Assembly: GCF_006171285.1 (NCBI RefSeq)
Contig: NZ_CP040889.1
Span: forward strand, 186,001 to 250,000
DNA: 64,000 bases
Direction of reading: 5' to 3'
Source: Leclercia adecarboxylata
GTDB taxonomy: Bacteria; Pseudomonadota; Gammaproteobacteria; Enterobacterales; Enterobacteriaceae
Of this stretch, positions 22,341 to 32,780 are shown piece after piece (position 1 is the stretch's first letter; every line of letters begins with the position of its first letter). The notes under the pieces were generated by a model. It had not been told where the DNA came from. It did not search any database and worked only from the letters and a program-made list of their open reading frames with translations. A program made the translations under genes and the position numbers.

Positions 22341-23995
22341 CCCACTACCTGGTTGCGTCCTCGCTGCTTCGCCTCGTAGAGACGGGCGTCGGCGATGGAC
22401 TGCAGCTGTTCAAAATCGTAATTCCCGCTTTCCTGCGCGCTGCTGACGCCAATCGACACGCTGACGCGGGTCGTCTGGCTCTTTTTCACCAGGATCTCCC
22501 GGCGATTGATGCGCTCGCGAATGCGCTGGGCAATCACCATCGCCTGTACCGGGCCGGTGTCCGGCAGCACCACGCAGAACCCCTCTCCCCCAACCCGACC
22601 GGCGACATCGCGCTCCCGTATCGTACGGGTGATCAATCCGGCCGCATGGGTCAGCACTTTATCCCCCACCTGGTGACCAAACCGGTCGTTGACGCTTTTG
22701 AAGTGATCAAGATCCATCTGCAATACCGAGTAAGGCTGCTTATGCTGTTCACAACGCTTCGCCAGCGCTTTCGCGCGCTCAAACAGCGCACCACGGTTAT
22801 TGATGCGCGTCAGGGGGTCGTGCCAGGCCTGCCACTGGAGCGAGTGCTGCAGGCGGTACATATTGCTGACCATCCGGCGGATCACAATCCAGGAAACGAC
22901 CAGCATGCCGGTGAACAGCAGCCACAGCAGCGCCAGGGCGATAGTAATACTGCCAAAATCGCCGTTGGCCCCTTCCCTCAGGGTATGGATGCGCAACACC
23001 ACGCCATCGAAGTGATCCAGATGCTGCCAGTTGACGTAGCGGCTCCCCAGACGGAGATCCCCTTCGGTATCTTTTTCCAGCGCAGCGGCGATTTGCGCCC
23101 GCTCACGCTCGTCAAAATGGTTCACATCGTCGGCATTGCTCTCTGAGGTGACGAGCAGGTTAAAACCGTTGTCGTAAAGCTGGAACTCCCCTTCACCGTT
23201 GCCGTCTACCGCATCCTGCAGCAATTTTTTGAGCCCGGTAAGGGTAAAGTCTATTCCCAGCGCGCCGTACCAGTAGTGCTGATAATCGACCGGTACGCTG
23301 ACGGTAACGGTGCCCTCCTCCGCCCCCTGGGTAAACCAGCGCACGCTGCGGGTCCGGTTCTCACGTTCCGACTGGCCGGTGTACCACGGGCGTGTTACCA
23401 GCTGGTAATAGCGGGAGATAATGTCATTGCCCCAGTCTGCAGGTTCCGTCGAGACGTAAAACCCGGCGCGGGAGACATAGACCACGCGCTTTGCGTGTGC
23501 CGCAGGCGCGTCGATTCGCAGCAAATAGCCCATTTCGAAGGCGGCGCTCAGCTCTCTTTCTAGCCGTTCTTCGTCGCGTATCAGGCTGGTGGTTTGCCGC
23601 ACAAAGGCATCAGAAACGCCGTTTAGCGGTAAGGTGCGCCGCACGTCAAACGTCAGCTGCCAGAAGGGTTTTCCCTGCAGATCTCTAAAATGGGAGACAG
23701 TATTGTGTAGCACCGTGGAGGCCAGCGGGGTTTCAAGGGCGTCGCGCATGCCGTTGCGAAAAAACAGCAGTTTTTCAACGCTGAATTCAAGCTGGCGATC
23801 CAGTGAATTGACCACTGTCTCCAGATGATTTTTCTGGCTGGCGGCGTAGGCATCCTCCAGCACCACAGCCTCACGCCAGGTCAGCAGCGTGGAGAAGATG
23901 AGGACGGCAATAAAGCATATATTAACAACCCGGCCCGGATGAAAACGGTGTCGCGCCGAAAAAGCGTCTTTTCCTGAAACGTTATCGTGCTCCAC
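22322..23995 (-). CDS. dgcQ: DgcQ-type GGDEF membrane protein with degenerate GGEGF site
   Basis: This is the orthologue of E. coli DgcQ (YedQ), a membrane diguanylate cyclase that makes c-di-GMP. The 557 residues contain a transmembrane segment at about 25-45, a periplasmic sensor domain to about 355, a second membrane helix at about 360-380 and a GGDEF domain from about 395. The signature at 469-473 reads GGEGF, not GGEEF: codon 22580-22582 encodes Gly where a metal-binding Glu is expected. The RxxD inhibitory-site motif (RERD) five residues before it is kept. Catalysis is therefore doubtful, and a c-di-GMP receptor role is possible. The GTG start is preceded by GGAGAG. Confidence 0.93.
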   Translation of the reverse strand: MEHDNVSGKDAFSARHRFHPGRVVNICFIAVLIFSTLLTWREAVVLEDAYAASQKNHLETVVNSLDRQLEFSVEKLLFFRNGMRDALETPLASTVLHNTVSHFRDLQGKPFWQLTFDVRRTLPLNGVSDAFVRQTTSLIRDEERLERELSAAFEMGYLLRIDAPAAHAKRVVYVSRAGFYVSTEPADWGNDIISRYYQLVTRPWYTGQSERENRTRSVRWFTQGAEEGTVTVSVPVDYQHYWYGALGIDFTLTGLKKLLQDAVDGNGEGEFQLYDNGFNLLVTSESNADDVNHFDERERAQIAAALEKDTEGDLRLGSRYVNWQHLDHFDGVVLRIHTLREGANGDFGSITIALALLWLLFTGMLVVSWIVIRRMVSNMYRLQHSLQWQAWHDPLTRINNRGALFERAKALAKRCEQHKQPYSVLQMDLDHFKSVNDRFGHQVGDKVLTHAAGLITRTIRERDVAGRVGGEGFCVVLPDTGPVQAMVIAQRIRERINRREILVKKSQTTRVSVSIGVSSAQESGNYDFEQLQSIADARLYEAKQRGRNQVVGQDEKK

Positions 23996-24090
23996 ACACT
24001 CTCCATGAAAGCCAACTCTGCCATCCGCATGACATTAACGCCTGGCGGGTTTGCAATGCTACTGCTGTTGGCGATTATAGCGAACAAAAA

Positions 24091-24109
24091 CGCCCGGCAG
24101 TGCCGGGCG
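24091..24109 (-). terminator. Terminator downstream of yodC
   Basis: A perfect palindrome CGCCCGGCA / TGCCGGGCG followed on the minus strand by TTTTTGTT lies 10 bp beyond the yodC stop codon. Confidence 0.85.
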
Positions 24110-24118
24110 TAGCGTGAC

Positions 24119-24301
24119 TTAAGCCATATCCTGTCGCCGGGTGCCGTCACCATGCTGAAGCTCATCTTCACGAAACGCTTCCTGCTTGATGCCGTAACCG
24201 TCGTACCAGCGACACTCCACCATTCCGCTTGCATAGCCGGTGACGACCATACGTGGACCGCCGTTTTTAGGCTTAACTTCATCGCTGACCAGAAAGACCA
24301 T
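24119..24301 (-). CDS. yodC: YodC family (DUF2158) protein
   Basis: A 60-residue protein, MVFLVSDEVKPKNGGPRM, with the VTGYASGMVECRWYDGYG core of the YodC/DUF2158 family, matching E. coli YodC in length and position. AGGAGGCGGTT precedes the ATG. It forms a single-gene unit with a good terminator. The function is unknown. Confidence 0.93.
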   Translation of the reverse strand: MVFLVSDEVKPKNGGPRMVVTGYASGMVECRWYDGYGIKQEAFREDELQHGDGTRRQDMA

Positions 24302-24379
24302 AACCGCCTCCTTTATCAGTGTGAAACTGTATCAATTTAGTCGAGGAATAGAAGTTATGCCTGGTATAGACGCAGCCTA

Positions 24380-25297
24380 TTAATGTGAGCGACCTCGCAT
24401 TTTTTCGACAACTTTCACTACCGCTACGACGATCAGACCAATGATAAAGCCCAGCACCAGATTCAGTAACGTCGGTAAAATGGCCGCGATAACAGCGCCT
24501 TGCGCCCCGGCGAAGTGCTCAATGGCATGATGCAGCGGGGCGATACCGTGTACCACAATCCCGCCGCCGACCAGGAACATCGCCAGGGTGCCAATCACCG
24601 ATAATGACTTCATCAGCCAGGGGGCAATTACCAGCAGTGCCTTGCCGATCCCCTGTGCCAGCGCGCTGGTTTTCTCGCTCAGCCAGTAGCCGATATCGTC
24701 CAGTTTGACGATCAGCCCCACCAGTCCGTAAACCCCGATGGTAACCAAAATGGCGATGCCGGAGAGCACCAGCACCTGATTCAGCAGCGGCGCGTCCGCC
24801 ACGATCCCGAGGGTAATAGCGACAATTTCCGCCGACAGAATAAAGTCGGTACGGATAGCCCCCTTCACTTTATCGCGCTCGAAAGCGACAGGATCTTTGG
24901 CGGCCAGCGCTTCCAGACGCTGTTGCCGCGCGGCCGGGCTCTCCTTCTCCTTGTCTTTACGCGATGCGATAGTGTGGAGGATCTTCTCTGCCCCTTCAAA
25001 ACAGAGAAACGCCCCGCCAATCATCAACAGGGGCGTAATGGCCCAGGGGATAAAGGCGCTGATCAGCAGCGCCAGCGGCACCAGGATCACCTTATTGATA
25101 AAGGATCCCTTCGCCACGGCCCAGACCACCGGCAGCTCGCGGTTGGCGCGCACGCCCGTGACCTGTTGAGCGTTGAGGGATAAGTCATCCCCCAGCACGC
25201 CCGCGGTCTTTTTCGCCGCCAGTTTTCCCATCAGTGAAATATCATCCAGCAGCGTGGCGATATCATCGAGCAGTGTTAATAAGCTACTTCCCGCCAA
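24380..25297 (-). CDS. yedI: YedI family (DUF808) inner membrane protein
   Basis: A 305-residue protein with several hydrophobic segments (about 75-110, 165-215 and 230-300), predicted to span the inner membrane. The N-terminal soluble part begins [20 protein letters not shown]. It starts at TTG (25297) five bases after AAGGAACG; this gives exactly the E. coli YedI N-terminus and no closer ATG fits. The function is unknown. It is divergent from yedA. Confidence 0.92.
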   Translation of the reverse strand: MAGSSLLTLLDDIATLLDDISLMGKLAAKKTAGVLGDDLSLNAQQVTGVRANRELPVVWAVAKGSFINKVILVPLALLISAFIPWAITPLLMIGGAFLCFEGAEKILHTIASRKDKEKESPAARQQRLEALAAKDPVAFERDKVKGAIRTDFILSAEIVAITLGIVADAPLLNQVLVLSGIAILVTIGVYGLVGLIVKLDDIGYWLSEKTSALAQGIGKALLVIAPWLMKSLSVIGTLAMFLVGGGIVVHGIAPLHHAIEHFAGAQGAVIAAILPTLLNLVLGFIIGLIVVAVVKVVEKMRGRSH

Positions 25298-25474
25298 AAT
25301 AACGTTCCTTTTTTTTGTTAATTACCACAACAGTATGGAGTAAAACCGCGAACCCCGAAACCATCCCGATTAAGTCAACAAATTATTCACATCTGCGACA
25401 CAATTAAAGGACTCGCCAGCGTGATAGTTTTCACGTTAACTATATGCGACCTTTTTATTACGCCGTGAGGGAGT

Positions 25475-26389
25475 ATGCGTTTCAGGCAAGTATTACCATT
25501 AGCGGGCGCGCTGTTCGCGCTCTATATCATCTGGGGTTCTACCTACTTCGTGATCCGCATCGGGGTGGAGAGCTGGCCGCCACTTATGATGGCGGGGGTG
25601 CGCTTTCTCTCTGCGGGCGCGCTGCTGCTGGCGTTTCTGTTCCTGCGTGGCCATAAGCTGCCGCCCCTGCGTCCGTTGCTCAATGCTGCCCTGATTGGCG
25701 TCCTGCTGCTGGCGGTGGGTAACGGCTTTGTCACCGTCGCCGAACATCAGAACGTGCCGTCCGGGATCGCCGCGGTCGTCGTGGCGACCGTGCCGCTGTT
25801 CACTCTCTGCTTTAGTCGTCTGTTTGGCATCAAAACGCGCAAGCTGGAGTGGCTGGGGATCGCCATCGGCATGGCGGGCATTATTCTGCTCAACAGCGGC
25901 GGCAACCTGAGCGGTAATCCGTGGGGCGCGGTGCTAATCCTGATTGGCTCGATGAGCTGGGCGTTTGGTTCGGTCTACGGCTCGCGTATTGCGTTGCCGA
26001 CCGGGATGATGGCCGGGGCCATTGAGATGGTAACCGCCGGGATCGTACTGCTGACGGCGTCCGTGCTGTCGGGAGAGAAAATGACCGCCCTGCCCGACCT
26101 GTCGGGATGGCTGGCGGTGGGCTATCTGGCGATTTTCGGCTCGGTGATCGCGATTAACGCCTACATGTTCCTGATCCGCAACGTCTCACCGGCGGTCGCC
26201 ACCAGCTATGCCTATGTGAACCCGGTGGTGGCTGTCCTGCTGGGCACGGGCCTCGGCGGGGAATCGCTTTCGAGCATAGAGTGGCTGGCGCTGGGGATTA
26301 TCATAATGGCCGTGGTGCTGGTGACCCTCGGCAAGTATCTGCTCCCGGCCAAACCGGTGGTTACGCCGTGTCAGGCGGAGAAACCCTGA
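25475..26389 (+). CDS. yedA: EamA/DMT family transporter YedA
   Basis: A drug/metabolite transporter superfamily permease of 304 residues with ten predicted membrane helices in two EamA repeats. The start MRFRQVLPLAGALFALYIIWGS matches E. coli YedA, as does the AEHQNVPSGIAAVVVATVPLF region. The substrate is unknown. The 3' end overlaps the convergent vsr gene by 29 bp. Confidence 0.93.
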   Translation: MRFRQVLPLAGALFALYIIWGSTYFVIRIGVESWPPLMMAGVRFLSAGALLLAFLFLRGHKLPPLRPLLNAALIGVLLLAVGNGFVTVAEHQNVPSGIAAVVVATVPLFTLCFSRLFGIKTRKLEWLGIAIGMAGIILLNSGGNLSGNPWGAVLILIGSMSWAFGSVYGSRIALPTGMMAGAIEMVTAGIVLLTASVLSGEKMTALPDLSGWLAVGYLAIFGSVIAINAYMFLIRNVSPAVATSYAYVNPVVAVLLGTGLGGESLSSIEWLALGIIIMAVVLVTLGKYLLPAKPVVTPCQAEKP

Positions 26390-26852
26390 GCGGGCGAATG
26401 CCCTGAGTGTCGATCTGCGCGGTTTTGCCGCCGCTGCAGATCCACTCCTCCAGCCGCTCTATAAGCGCCCTGTCATCCAGCTTCATTCTTCCGCGCAGCG
26501 CGCACTCCCACACCACCAGTACCCGCCAGCCCTGCTCCTGCAACAACGTGATATCCCGCGCGTCGCGCGCCACGTTTTTGCCAATTTTATCCAGCCAGAA
26601 ATCGGTGCGGGTCGCGGGCACTTTAAACAGGTAGCAGTCGTGGCGATGCCAGAAACAGCCGTGGGTGAAGATCACGCATTGGCCGCTATCGATAACAAAA
26701 TCAGGTCGTCCGGGAAGCGCGGCGTCCTGCACGCGAAACTCAAACCCGACCTCCGTGAGCAGACCCGCCAGCCGTTTCTCGATAGCGGTGTCCCGCGTAC
26801 CGATGGCACGCATGTTTTTACTGCGCGTGGCCTTATTGTGAACGTCCGCCAT
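26361..26852 (-). CDS. vsr: Very short patch repair endonuclease Vsr
   Basis: Vsr nicks 5' of the T in T:G mismatches formed when Dcm-methylated cytosine deaminates. The 163-residue protein has the family motifs [30 protein letters not shown] with the catalytic Asp, and [21 protein letters not shown]. It overlaps the end of dcm by 20 bp, as in E. coli, where both are co-transcribed. Confidence 0.98.
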   Translation of the reverse strand: MADVHNKATRSKNMRAIGTRDTAIEKRLAGLLTEVGFEFRVQDAALPGRPDFVIDSGQCVIFTHGCFWHRHDCYLFKVPATRTDFWLDKIGKNVARDARDITLLQEQGWRVLVVWECALRGRMKLDDRALIERLEEWICSGGKTAQIDTQGIRPLRVSPPDTA

Positions 26853-28266
26853 TCGCGGCCCCGGTTTTGCGTTGTTCTACTGCCTGCAGAATACGCGACT
26901 CCAGCAAGCGTGCCACGGCGGCAAACGCCGGAACCACCACCGAGTTACCAAACTGGCGATAGGCCTGGGTGTCCGATACCGGAATGCGGAAGCTGTAGCC
27001 CTGCGGAGTTTCAAAGCCCATCAGGCGCGCGCATTCGCGTGGCGTCAGGCGGCGCGGACGGTGGCGCTGATTTTCGGCATCATCAAAATCGCGCTCGCCC
27101 AGGGCTTTATCCCAGCCACGGTCGATAAGGATCTCGGCGCCATCTTTGTAATAGCGTGCTGACAGGGTGCGGGCCACGCTGTGCGGATTGGTGGGATCGA
27201 CCATCCCGAAGCCAAAGCCGTTGCCCTTGGCCTGATGCTTTTTGGCATAGCGATAAAGATACTTCCACAGCACCGGGGTGAGAATGAATTTGGCGTCCAC
27301 CACCGGCTCGAGCAGATCGGCAATCGTCGTGCGGCGGGTCGGCCACAGTCCAGGGAGATCGCGCAGCGTAAAGTTGCCCCGCAGGTTGAGATCGCGACGA
27401 AAGCCCACCAGCACGATGCGCTCCCGGTGCTGGGGCAGGAAATGTTTGCCATCGACAATCTTCGGATCGTCCGGGCCGCTGTCCGCCGCATCCGCCACGT
27501 CATACCCCAGCTCATCCAGGGTCTGCATGATGATGCGGAACGTTTTGCCTCCGTCATGGCTCTTCAGGTTTTTGACATTTTCCAGCACGAAGATCGCCGG
27601 GCGGCGAGCGTCAATAATGCGGACCACGTCGAAGAACAGCGTCCCCTGAGTGTCGCAGGCAAACCCGTGCGCACGGCCCAGCGCGTTTTTCTTTGACACG
27701 CCCGCCAGGGAAAACGGCTGACATGGAAAGCCCGCCAGCAGCACGTCATGCTCGGGGATGTTGTCCCGAATGTGCTGCGCCGCTTCTTCGTCAGTGACGC
27801 CGCTCTGGTGGCTGAGCGTCACTTCGCGAATATCTTCGTTGAACTGATGCGCGTCAGGATCGCAATACCAGTTGGCCTTGTAGGTACGCACCGCGTGTTT
27901 GTTCCATTCGCTGGTAAACACGCACTGCCCGCCAATCGCCTCGAAGCCATGGCGGATACCACCGATCCCGGCAAACAGATCGACAAAGCGGAAAGCATAG
28001 TGAGGGTGACAGGCAGGAGGACGCGGGAGCAGGTTTTGCAGCATGCCAAATTCGCCGTCGCTGAGACGATGCCCTGCCCGCTCACTGGTCACCAGCCGCT
28101 TGAGGATCGCCGGGCTCCAGTGGCTCTCACCCTGAGCATTCAGAAGATGGGCCAGGGTTCTGGCATCGTAAATTTCCAGCAGTTGGCACAATAACGCCTG
28201 AACGGACGCCGTTGATTTTACTGCCAGCAAAGGCGCGGATTCCGTCACTGATACATTTTCCTGCAT
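26833..28266 (-). CDS. dcm: DNA cytosine-5 methyltransferase Dcm
   Basis: Dcm methylates the inner C of CCWGG. The 477-residue protein has motif [17 protein letters not shown] at about 94-109, catalytic motif [10 protein letters not shown] with Cys 182, motif [10 protein letters not shown] and the C-terminal motif [10 protein letters not shown]. No restriction enzyme is adjacent, so it is an orphan methylase paired with vsr. Confidence 0.98.
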   Translation of the reverse strand: MQENVSVTESAPLLAVKSTASVQALLCQLLEIYDARTLAHLLNAQGESHWSPAILKRLVTSERAGHRLSDGEFGMLQNLLPRPPACHPHYAFRFVDLFAGIGGIRHGFEAIGGQCVFTSEWNKHAVRTYKANWYCDPDAHQFNEDIREVTLSHQSGVTDEEAAQHIRDNIPEHDVLLAGFPCQPFSLAGVSKKNALGRAHGFACDTQGTLFFDVVRIIDARRPAIFVLENVKNLKSHDGGKTFRIIMQTLDELGYDVADAADSGPDDPKIVDGKHFLPQHRERIVLVGFRRDLNLRGNFTLRDLPGLWPTRRTTIADLLEPVVDAKFILTPVLWKYLYRYAKKHQAKGNGFGFGMVDPTNPHSVARTLSARYYKDGAEILIDRGWDKALGERDFDDAENQRHRPRRLTPRECARLMGFETPQGYSFRIPVSDTQAYRQFGNSVVVPAFAAVARLLESRILQAVEQRKTGAANGGRSQ

Positions 28267-28315
28267 ACATTTAACCGGACCAAAAAGGATGTAAACAGAG
28301 TAACACAGAAAGGCC

Positions 28316-29011
28316 TTACAGACCCTCCCGGAAGCGCTGTAATACCCCGCTGTCGGTGCCTTCGTAATCCCCGCGCAGCTCGGCGCTGAGACGGGCCATA
28401 AACTGGATCAGAAAATCGGCGCTCTGGCGCGCCAGTTCGCGTCCGGCCGCGGTCTGCATCGTCCGGGGCAGGCGCAGCAGTTTGGTCTGGAAATGGTCCA
28501 GCGCAAACGCGCGGTCGTTCAACTCGCGCCCATCGGCAAAGGGATCGTCCGGATCGAAGAGGGGCACGCCCAGCGCGCCGGAGACGGCAAACACGCGCGC
28601 CAGACCAATGGCGCCAAGGGCTTCCAGCCTGTCGGCATCCTGCACGATTTTCGCTTCCAGGGTGTGAGGCGGGATCCCGGCGCTGAAGCTGTGCGCCTCA
28701 ATCGCATGCTGAACGGCAGCGTAAAGCCGGTTGGGGAAATCCGCAAAGTATTCGCCCAGAATAGCGATCGTCTTTTCAGCGGCCAGTTGCGACGAGCGGC
28801 CCCGCTGCGGATGGTTTTTCGGCAGGCTGACAATATCGTGAAAATAACAGGCCGTCAGAATGACCAGAGCGTCAACCTGCTGGTCTTTCATCAGCCGCTG
28901 TGAGGTATTCCAGACCCGGCGAAAATGAGAAATATCATGCGCGGTATCATCGCTGGCATGATGCGCCATCAGCCAGTTTTCAAAACGTTGCTGCCACTGC
29001 ACGAGTTCCAT
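28316..29011 (-). CDS. yedJ: HD-domain phosphohydrolase YedJ
   Basis: A 231-residue HD-superfamily protein. The metal-binding pattern is visible as an early [10 protein letters not shown] near residue 24 and the FHDIV pair near 58, with a later Asp in [12 protein letters not shown] near 125. It resembles E. coli YedJ and occupies the same place beside dcm. The substrate is unknown; the family includes nucleotide phosphohydrolases. Confidence 0.9.
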   Translation of the reverse strand: MELVQWQQRFENWLMAHHASDDTAHDISHFRRVWNTSQRLMKDQQVDALVILTACYFHDIVSLPKNHPQRGRSSQLAAEKTIAILGEYFADFPNRLYAAVQHAIEAHSFSAGIPPHTLEAKIVQDADRLEALGAIGLARVFAVSGALGVPLFDPDDPFADGRELNDRAFALDHFQTKLLRLPRTMQTAAGRELARQSADFLIQFMARLSAELRGDYEGTDSGVLQRFREGL

Positions 29012-29052
29012 AGCGCTTTCCCTATAGTGAAAAGCCGTACAATAGCAATTAT

Positions 29053-29325
29053 TTACTGGTCTGGCACATCACGCGGACGGGTGTACCAGGCAATACTGGC
29101 AAGGATTGCCCCCACTGCGCTTAACGCCATAAAACGTAACATCACCCCCAACAATTTACTGGATATTACACAGGGATCGTCTCCCGCCAGCGAGTCCAGA
29201 AAAGTAGTGACTTTGCCTATCACCCACAAATAGTGCATCACTGTCCAGATGAAATAGCCGCAAAATGCATAAAAGACCCACAAGGCCAGTATTCCGCCAG
29301 GGCTACGTTCGCGTTTGTTTTGCAT
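29053..29325 (-). CDS. Small inner membrane protein (yedR position)
   Basis: A 90-residue protein from ATG 29325 after AAGGAGAAGGG; a longer extension to 29361 lacks a ribosome site. It has two predicted membrane helices (about 13-35 and 62-80) and a polar tail. Synteny places it where E. coli has yedR, but I cannot confirm homology by eye. The function is unknown. Confidence 0.65.
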   Translation of the reverse strand: MQNKRERSPGGILALWVFYAFCGYFIWTVMHYLWVIGKVTTFLDSLAGDDPCVISSKLLGVMLRFMALSAVGAILASIAWYTRPRDVPDQ

Positions 29326-29599
29326 ATTCCCTTCTCCTTTTATGCGATGCCGGGGCAACATTCACATCACCAATCCATATTAATAAATCAATTACATTTT
29401 ATTATAAAATACACTCCCCCGTTACAGAATCCTCCTTAAAAAAAATAATTAAGTTGATCCAGCGCAATTTTATATTGATGATAATTATTAATTAATTAAA
29501 ATCATTCATAAAACAAATGATTTCCACAGAAAGGCAAATAGCTAATTTCCTGCCGCCCCTGAGCCCAAGGAAATATATTCAACAAAGCGGATAAGTGTG

Positions 29600-29692
29600 T
29601 CATGATGCATGAGTTATGTGTTTTTTTTCGCTTCACCATAACCACCCTCAAATTACCCTTTATTTTTCCCGATATTCTTATCGGGATTTTTT
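29600..29692 (+). ncRNA. Candidate RseX small RNA
   Basis: An orphan rho-independent terminator (CCCGAT at 29668-29673, six-base loop, ATCGGG at 29680-29685, then eight T) sits in a 636-bp AT-rich gap with no ORF. In E. coli, rseX (about 90 nt, an Hfq-binding repressor of ompA and ompC) lies between yedR and the yedS porin. This is the same place and orientation relative to the porin. The 5' end is a guess from the usual length; I could not verify sequence identity to RseX. Confidence 0.5.
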
Positions 29693-29847
29693 TCCTTTTT
29701 TGCAGACTATTTCATCTCGCAAATACACCTCTCGGCTTCTATTCAAAATTCAAATAGATATTAATTCACAGCAGTCATGATTTCTAATAAATGATTCAAC
29801 AGATATATAAATACTCATCAATTAACATTTAGAAATAATCTAAATAA

Positions 29848-29870
29848 CTTAGTTACATTTATTTTTAAAC
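29848..29870 (+). promoter_or_regulatory. Possible OmpR site upstream of the porin
   Basis: CTTAGTTACATTTATTTTTA resembles the OmpR half-site pattern GTTACA followed by A/T-rich sequence. It lies about 100 bp upstream of the porin start, where OmpR acts at ompS1. This is a visual match only. Confidence 0.35.
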
Positions 29871-29961
29871 AGTAAAAACCCGCTCTGAAATAGTATTGAC
29901 CCGGTAACCCGGAGGGGGGTTGCGTATATTCATAAAGAAAATACATGAAAGGGAATATATA

Positions 29962-31033
29962 ATGAAAAGTACTGGCAGTTCTGGTCCCCGTTTTATTGAG
30001 CGCAGGCGTGGCTAACGCGGCGGAAATTTACAATAAAAACGGCAATAAATTCGATCTGTACGGAAAGATGGTCGGTGAGCGTGTCTGGGACAAGACCGAT
30101 GATAGCAACAGTGAAAACGCCGATACCTCCTATGCCCGTTTCGGCATCAAAGGCGAAACGCAAATCAGCGACCAACTGACCGGTTTCGGTCAGTTTGAGT
30201 ACAACATGCCCGCCAACGCCCCGGAAGGCCAGCAGGAGCAGAGCACCCGTCTGGCGTTTGCAGGCCTGAAATTCGGCGAGTACGGCTCATTCGACTATGG
30301 CCGTAACTATGGCGTAGCCTACGACGCCGGTGCTTACACCGATATGCTCGTAGAATGGGGCGGTGATTCCTGGGTTCACACCGATAACTTTATGACCGGC
30401 CGTACCACCGGCGTGGCGACCTATCGCAACTCGGACTTCTTCGGCGCGGTTGAAGGTCTGGATTTTGCGCTGCAGTACCAGGGCAAAAACCATGATAACC
30501 AGGTGGAGAAAGCCAACGGCGACGGTTACAGCTCATCAGTTAGCTACAACTTCGATGGCTTCGGCTTTGTAGGTGTATACGGCAAATCTGACCGTACTGA
30601 CAAGCAGTCTGCTGACGGCTATGGCGAGAACGCTGAAGTCTGGTCCCTGGCAGCGAAGTATGATGCAAACAACCTTTACGCAGCGGTAATGTACGGTGAA
30701 ACCCGTAACATGACCTGGACCGGTGGCGATGTCGGATTTGCCAACAAAACCCAGAACGTCGAAGCCGTGGTGCAGTACCAGTTTGATTTCGGCCTGCGTC
30801 CTTCCCTGGGCTACGTCTATTCCTCAGGCAAAGATCTGGGTGAGAAGAACGGCCGTGGCGGTTTCAACGCCGATCTCGTGAACTATGTTGAACTGGGTAC
30901 CTGGTACTACTTCAACAAGAACATGAACGTCTACACCGCATACAAATTTAACCTGCTGGACGAAGACGACGCGGCCCGTACCGGCGGTCACTCTGACGAC
31001 CAGTTCGCGCTGGGTATCGTTTACCAGTTCTGA
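29962..31033 (+). pseudogene. OmpC/OmpF-type porin (ompS1/yedS-like) with frameshift in the signal peptide
   Basis: A trimeric outer-membrane general porin. The frame from 29996 encodes the end of a signal peptide (SAGVANA) and a complete mature porin: AEIYNKNGNKFDLYGKM, the loop-3 region, and the terminal Phe of LGIVYQF. The natural start ATGAAAA at 29962 is one base out of frame. Removing one A from the run 29965-29968 yields a perfect 20-residue signal peptide, MKVLAVLVPVLLSAGVANA, and a 356-residue precursor. In the actual sequence the in-frame upstream codon is TGA, and only CTG/TTG codons remain as starts, all losing part of the signal. Position matches yedS/ompS1. A sequencing error or reversible slippage is possible. 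Confidence 0.85.
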
Positions 31034-31053
31034 TAGGCCGACAACAATCTGTT

Positions 31054-31080
31054 AAGCCCGCTGCGAAGCGGGCTTTTTGC
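31054..31080 (+). terminator. Porin terminator
   Basis: AAGCCCGCT / AGCGGGCTT with a GCGA tetraloop followed by T residues lies 21 bp after the porin stop. Confidence 0.9.
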
Positions 31081-31166
31081 TTTCTGCCGCCCTCCGTTTT
31101 ACATCCCTTTTACAATTTAGCGCCATCAGCGATAATGCCCTCCTTTCTGTATTTACCGGAGTTTCA

Positions 31167-32780
31167 ATGCGCGATTTGCCGCCCCTTCCCTCCACGCACA
31201 AGCGCCCAATGAAACTCAACACGCTGGTCACATTGATGGTGTACAGCGTGACGGGCGCGGTGCTGCTGGTCATTTTTGTCCTCTATTTCGCGCAAATTAC
31301 CCGGGCCACCCGCGATGGCGTGCGGGATACCGCCCTGGCGGTCGCCAGGACACTGGCCGACAGCCCGGAGGTTATCCGCGGCTTGTCGCTCCCGCCGGAG
31401 AGCAACATTATTCAGCCCGTCGCCCTGGCCGTAATGCAGCGCAACAACCTGCTGTTTGCGGTTGTCACCGATATGCAAGGGATCCGCTATTCGCATCCCA
31501 ACAGCACCCTGCTCGGCAAAGCTTTTATTGGCGACGATCTCCGCCCCGCGCTGGAGGATAAAGAAAATGTCGCCATCAATCACGGGGTGCTCGACGAGGC
31601 GCTGCGCGTGTTCACGCCGGTCTACAACGCACAGCATCAGCAGATTGGAGTGGTTGCGGTGGGGATCTCGCTCAATAAAGTCGAACAGCAGATAGCCCGC
31701 AACCGCTGGGATGCCATCTGGCTGGTACTGTTCAGCGCGCTACTGGGGGCGCTCGGCGCCTGGGGGCTGGTGAAAATGCTGAAGCGCGTTCTGTTCGGAC
31801 TGGAACCCTGGCAAATCTCAGCCCTACTGGAACAGCGCCAGGCGATGCTGCAATCCCTGCGCGAGGGCGTCATTGCCGTGGATCAGCAGGGGCATGTGAC
31901 GATGGTCAACCATGCCGCACGGCAGATCCTGAATATCAACGCCAGCAGCAATACCCTGCATGAAGCCCCGCTGCTGGCGAACCTTCGCGAGGTATTACGT
32001 AGCGGACATCCTCTTGAGGATCAGGAGATTAACTGCCACGGTCGATTGTTGCTCTGTAATACTCTGCCCGTCAAAAGCGATAATCAGCTGATGGGTGCCA
32101 TCACCACTTTTCGCGATAAGACCGAAATCAGCGAACTTCTGCAGCGGCTGGACGGCATGGTGAACTATCTCGATGCCCTGCGCAGCCACTCCCACGAGTT
32201 TATGAATAAGCTGCATGTGATCCTCGGGCTGCTGCATATGAAGCAATATGCCAGACTTGAAGAGTACGTCCTGCTGACCGCCAATGCCTGGCAGAGCGAT
32301 GTCGGCACGCTGCAGCGCAACGTCAAATCGCCGGTGGTCGCCGGATTTTTGCTGAGCAAAATCAACCGTGCCAGAGAACTGGGGGTTAGCCTCACACTCT
32401 CTGATGCCAGTCAGGTTCCCGATAACCCGAACGCGCAGCAGGTCGCAGGCCTGGTTACCGTGCTCGGTAATCTGATTGAAAATGCGCTTGATGCCATGGC
32501 AACGCAGTCGGAAGGGGAAATCAGTCTGCTGCTGCATTATCAGCAGGGCTGGCTGAGTGCCGAGGTGAGTGACGATGGCCCGGGTATCGCCCCTGAACAT
32601 CTGCAGACCATTTTTAGCAAAGGGTTTTCCACCAAAGGTGAGAACCGGGGGGTGGGACTATTCCTCGCCCGTCAGCAAATCGAAAATCTGGGCGGGGAGA
32701 TCGCCGTGGAATCTGAGCCGGGCGTGTTTACCCAGTTTTTTGTGCAACTCCCCTGGGACAGTGAAAGGAATAACGCGTGA
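31167..32780 (+). CDS. dcuS: DcuS-type C4-dicarboxylate sensor histidine kinase
   Basis: A 537-residue sensor kinase closely resembling E. coli DcuS. The start at 31167 follows GGAG and gives the basic N-terminus; the extension to 31077 lacks support. There is a first membrane helix at 21-41, a periplasmic PAS domain to about 180, a second membrane helix at 183-203, a cytoplasmic PAS domain, the phospho-acceptor His in SHSHEFMNKLH (His 343) and an HATPase domain with N-box GNLIENALDA. All five fumarate-site residues of DcuS fall at identical numbers: Arg107, His110, Phe120, Arg147 and Phe149. It should sense fumarate/succinate and act with the next gene. In E. coli, dcuSR is elsewhere. Confidence 0.88.
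   Translation: MRDLPPLPSTHKRPMKLNTLVTLMVYSVTGAVLLVIFVLYFAQITRATRDGVRDTALAVARTLADSPEVIRGLSLPPESNIIQPVALAVMQRNNLLFAVVTDMQGIRYSHPNSTLLGKAFIGDDLRPALEDKENVAINHGVLDEALRVFTPVYNAQHQQIGVVAVGISLNKVEQQIARNRWDAIWLVLFSALLGALGAWGLVKMLKRVLFGLEPWQISALLEQRQAMLQSLREGVIAVDQQGHVTMVNHAARQILNINASSNTLHEAPLLANLREVLRSGHPLEDQEINCHGRLLLCNTLPVKSDNQLMGAITTFRDKTEISELLQRLDGMVNYLDALRSHSHEFMNKLHVILGLLHMKQYARLEEYVLLTANAWQSDVGTLQRNVKSPVVAGFLLSKINRARELGVSLTLSDASQVPDNPNAQQVAGLVTVLGNLIENALDAMATQSEGEISLLLHYQQGWLSAEVSDDGPGIAPEHLQTIFSKGFSTKGENRGVGLFLARQQIENLGGEIAVESEPGVFTQFFVQLPWDSERNNA

Larger units (their letters stand above)
29326..29961. other. AT-rich intergenic region upstream of the porin
   Basis: A 636-bp gap with very low GC compared with its neighbours. 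Apart from the orphan terminator at 29668-29692 and a possible OmpR-like site at 29848-29870, it contains no ORF with a ribosome site. Such AT-rich leaders are typical H-NS targets upstream of quiescent porins. Confidence 0.6.

Noticed and set aside
26361..28266. dcm-vsr considered as part of a restriction-modification or defence island.
   Set aside because: This is the normal chromosomal dcm-vsr pair in its E. coli neighbourhood, with no restriction endonuclease or other defence gene nearby.
29945..29962. A five-codon mini-ORF (ATGAAAGGG...TAA) just upstream of the porin start.
   Set aside because: It has no supporting signal beyond its start codon and lies in the ribosome-site region of the porin; it does not rescue the porin frame because TGA follows directly.
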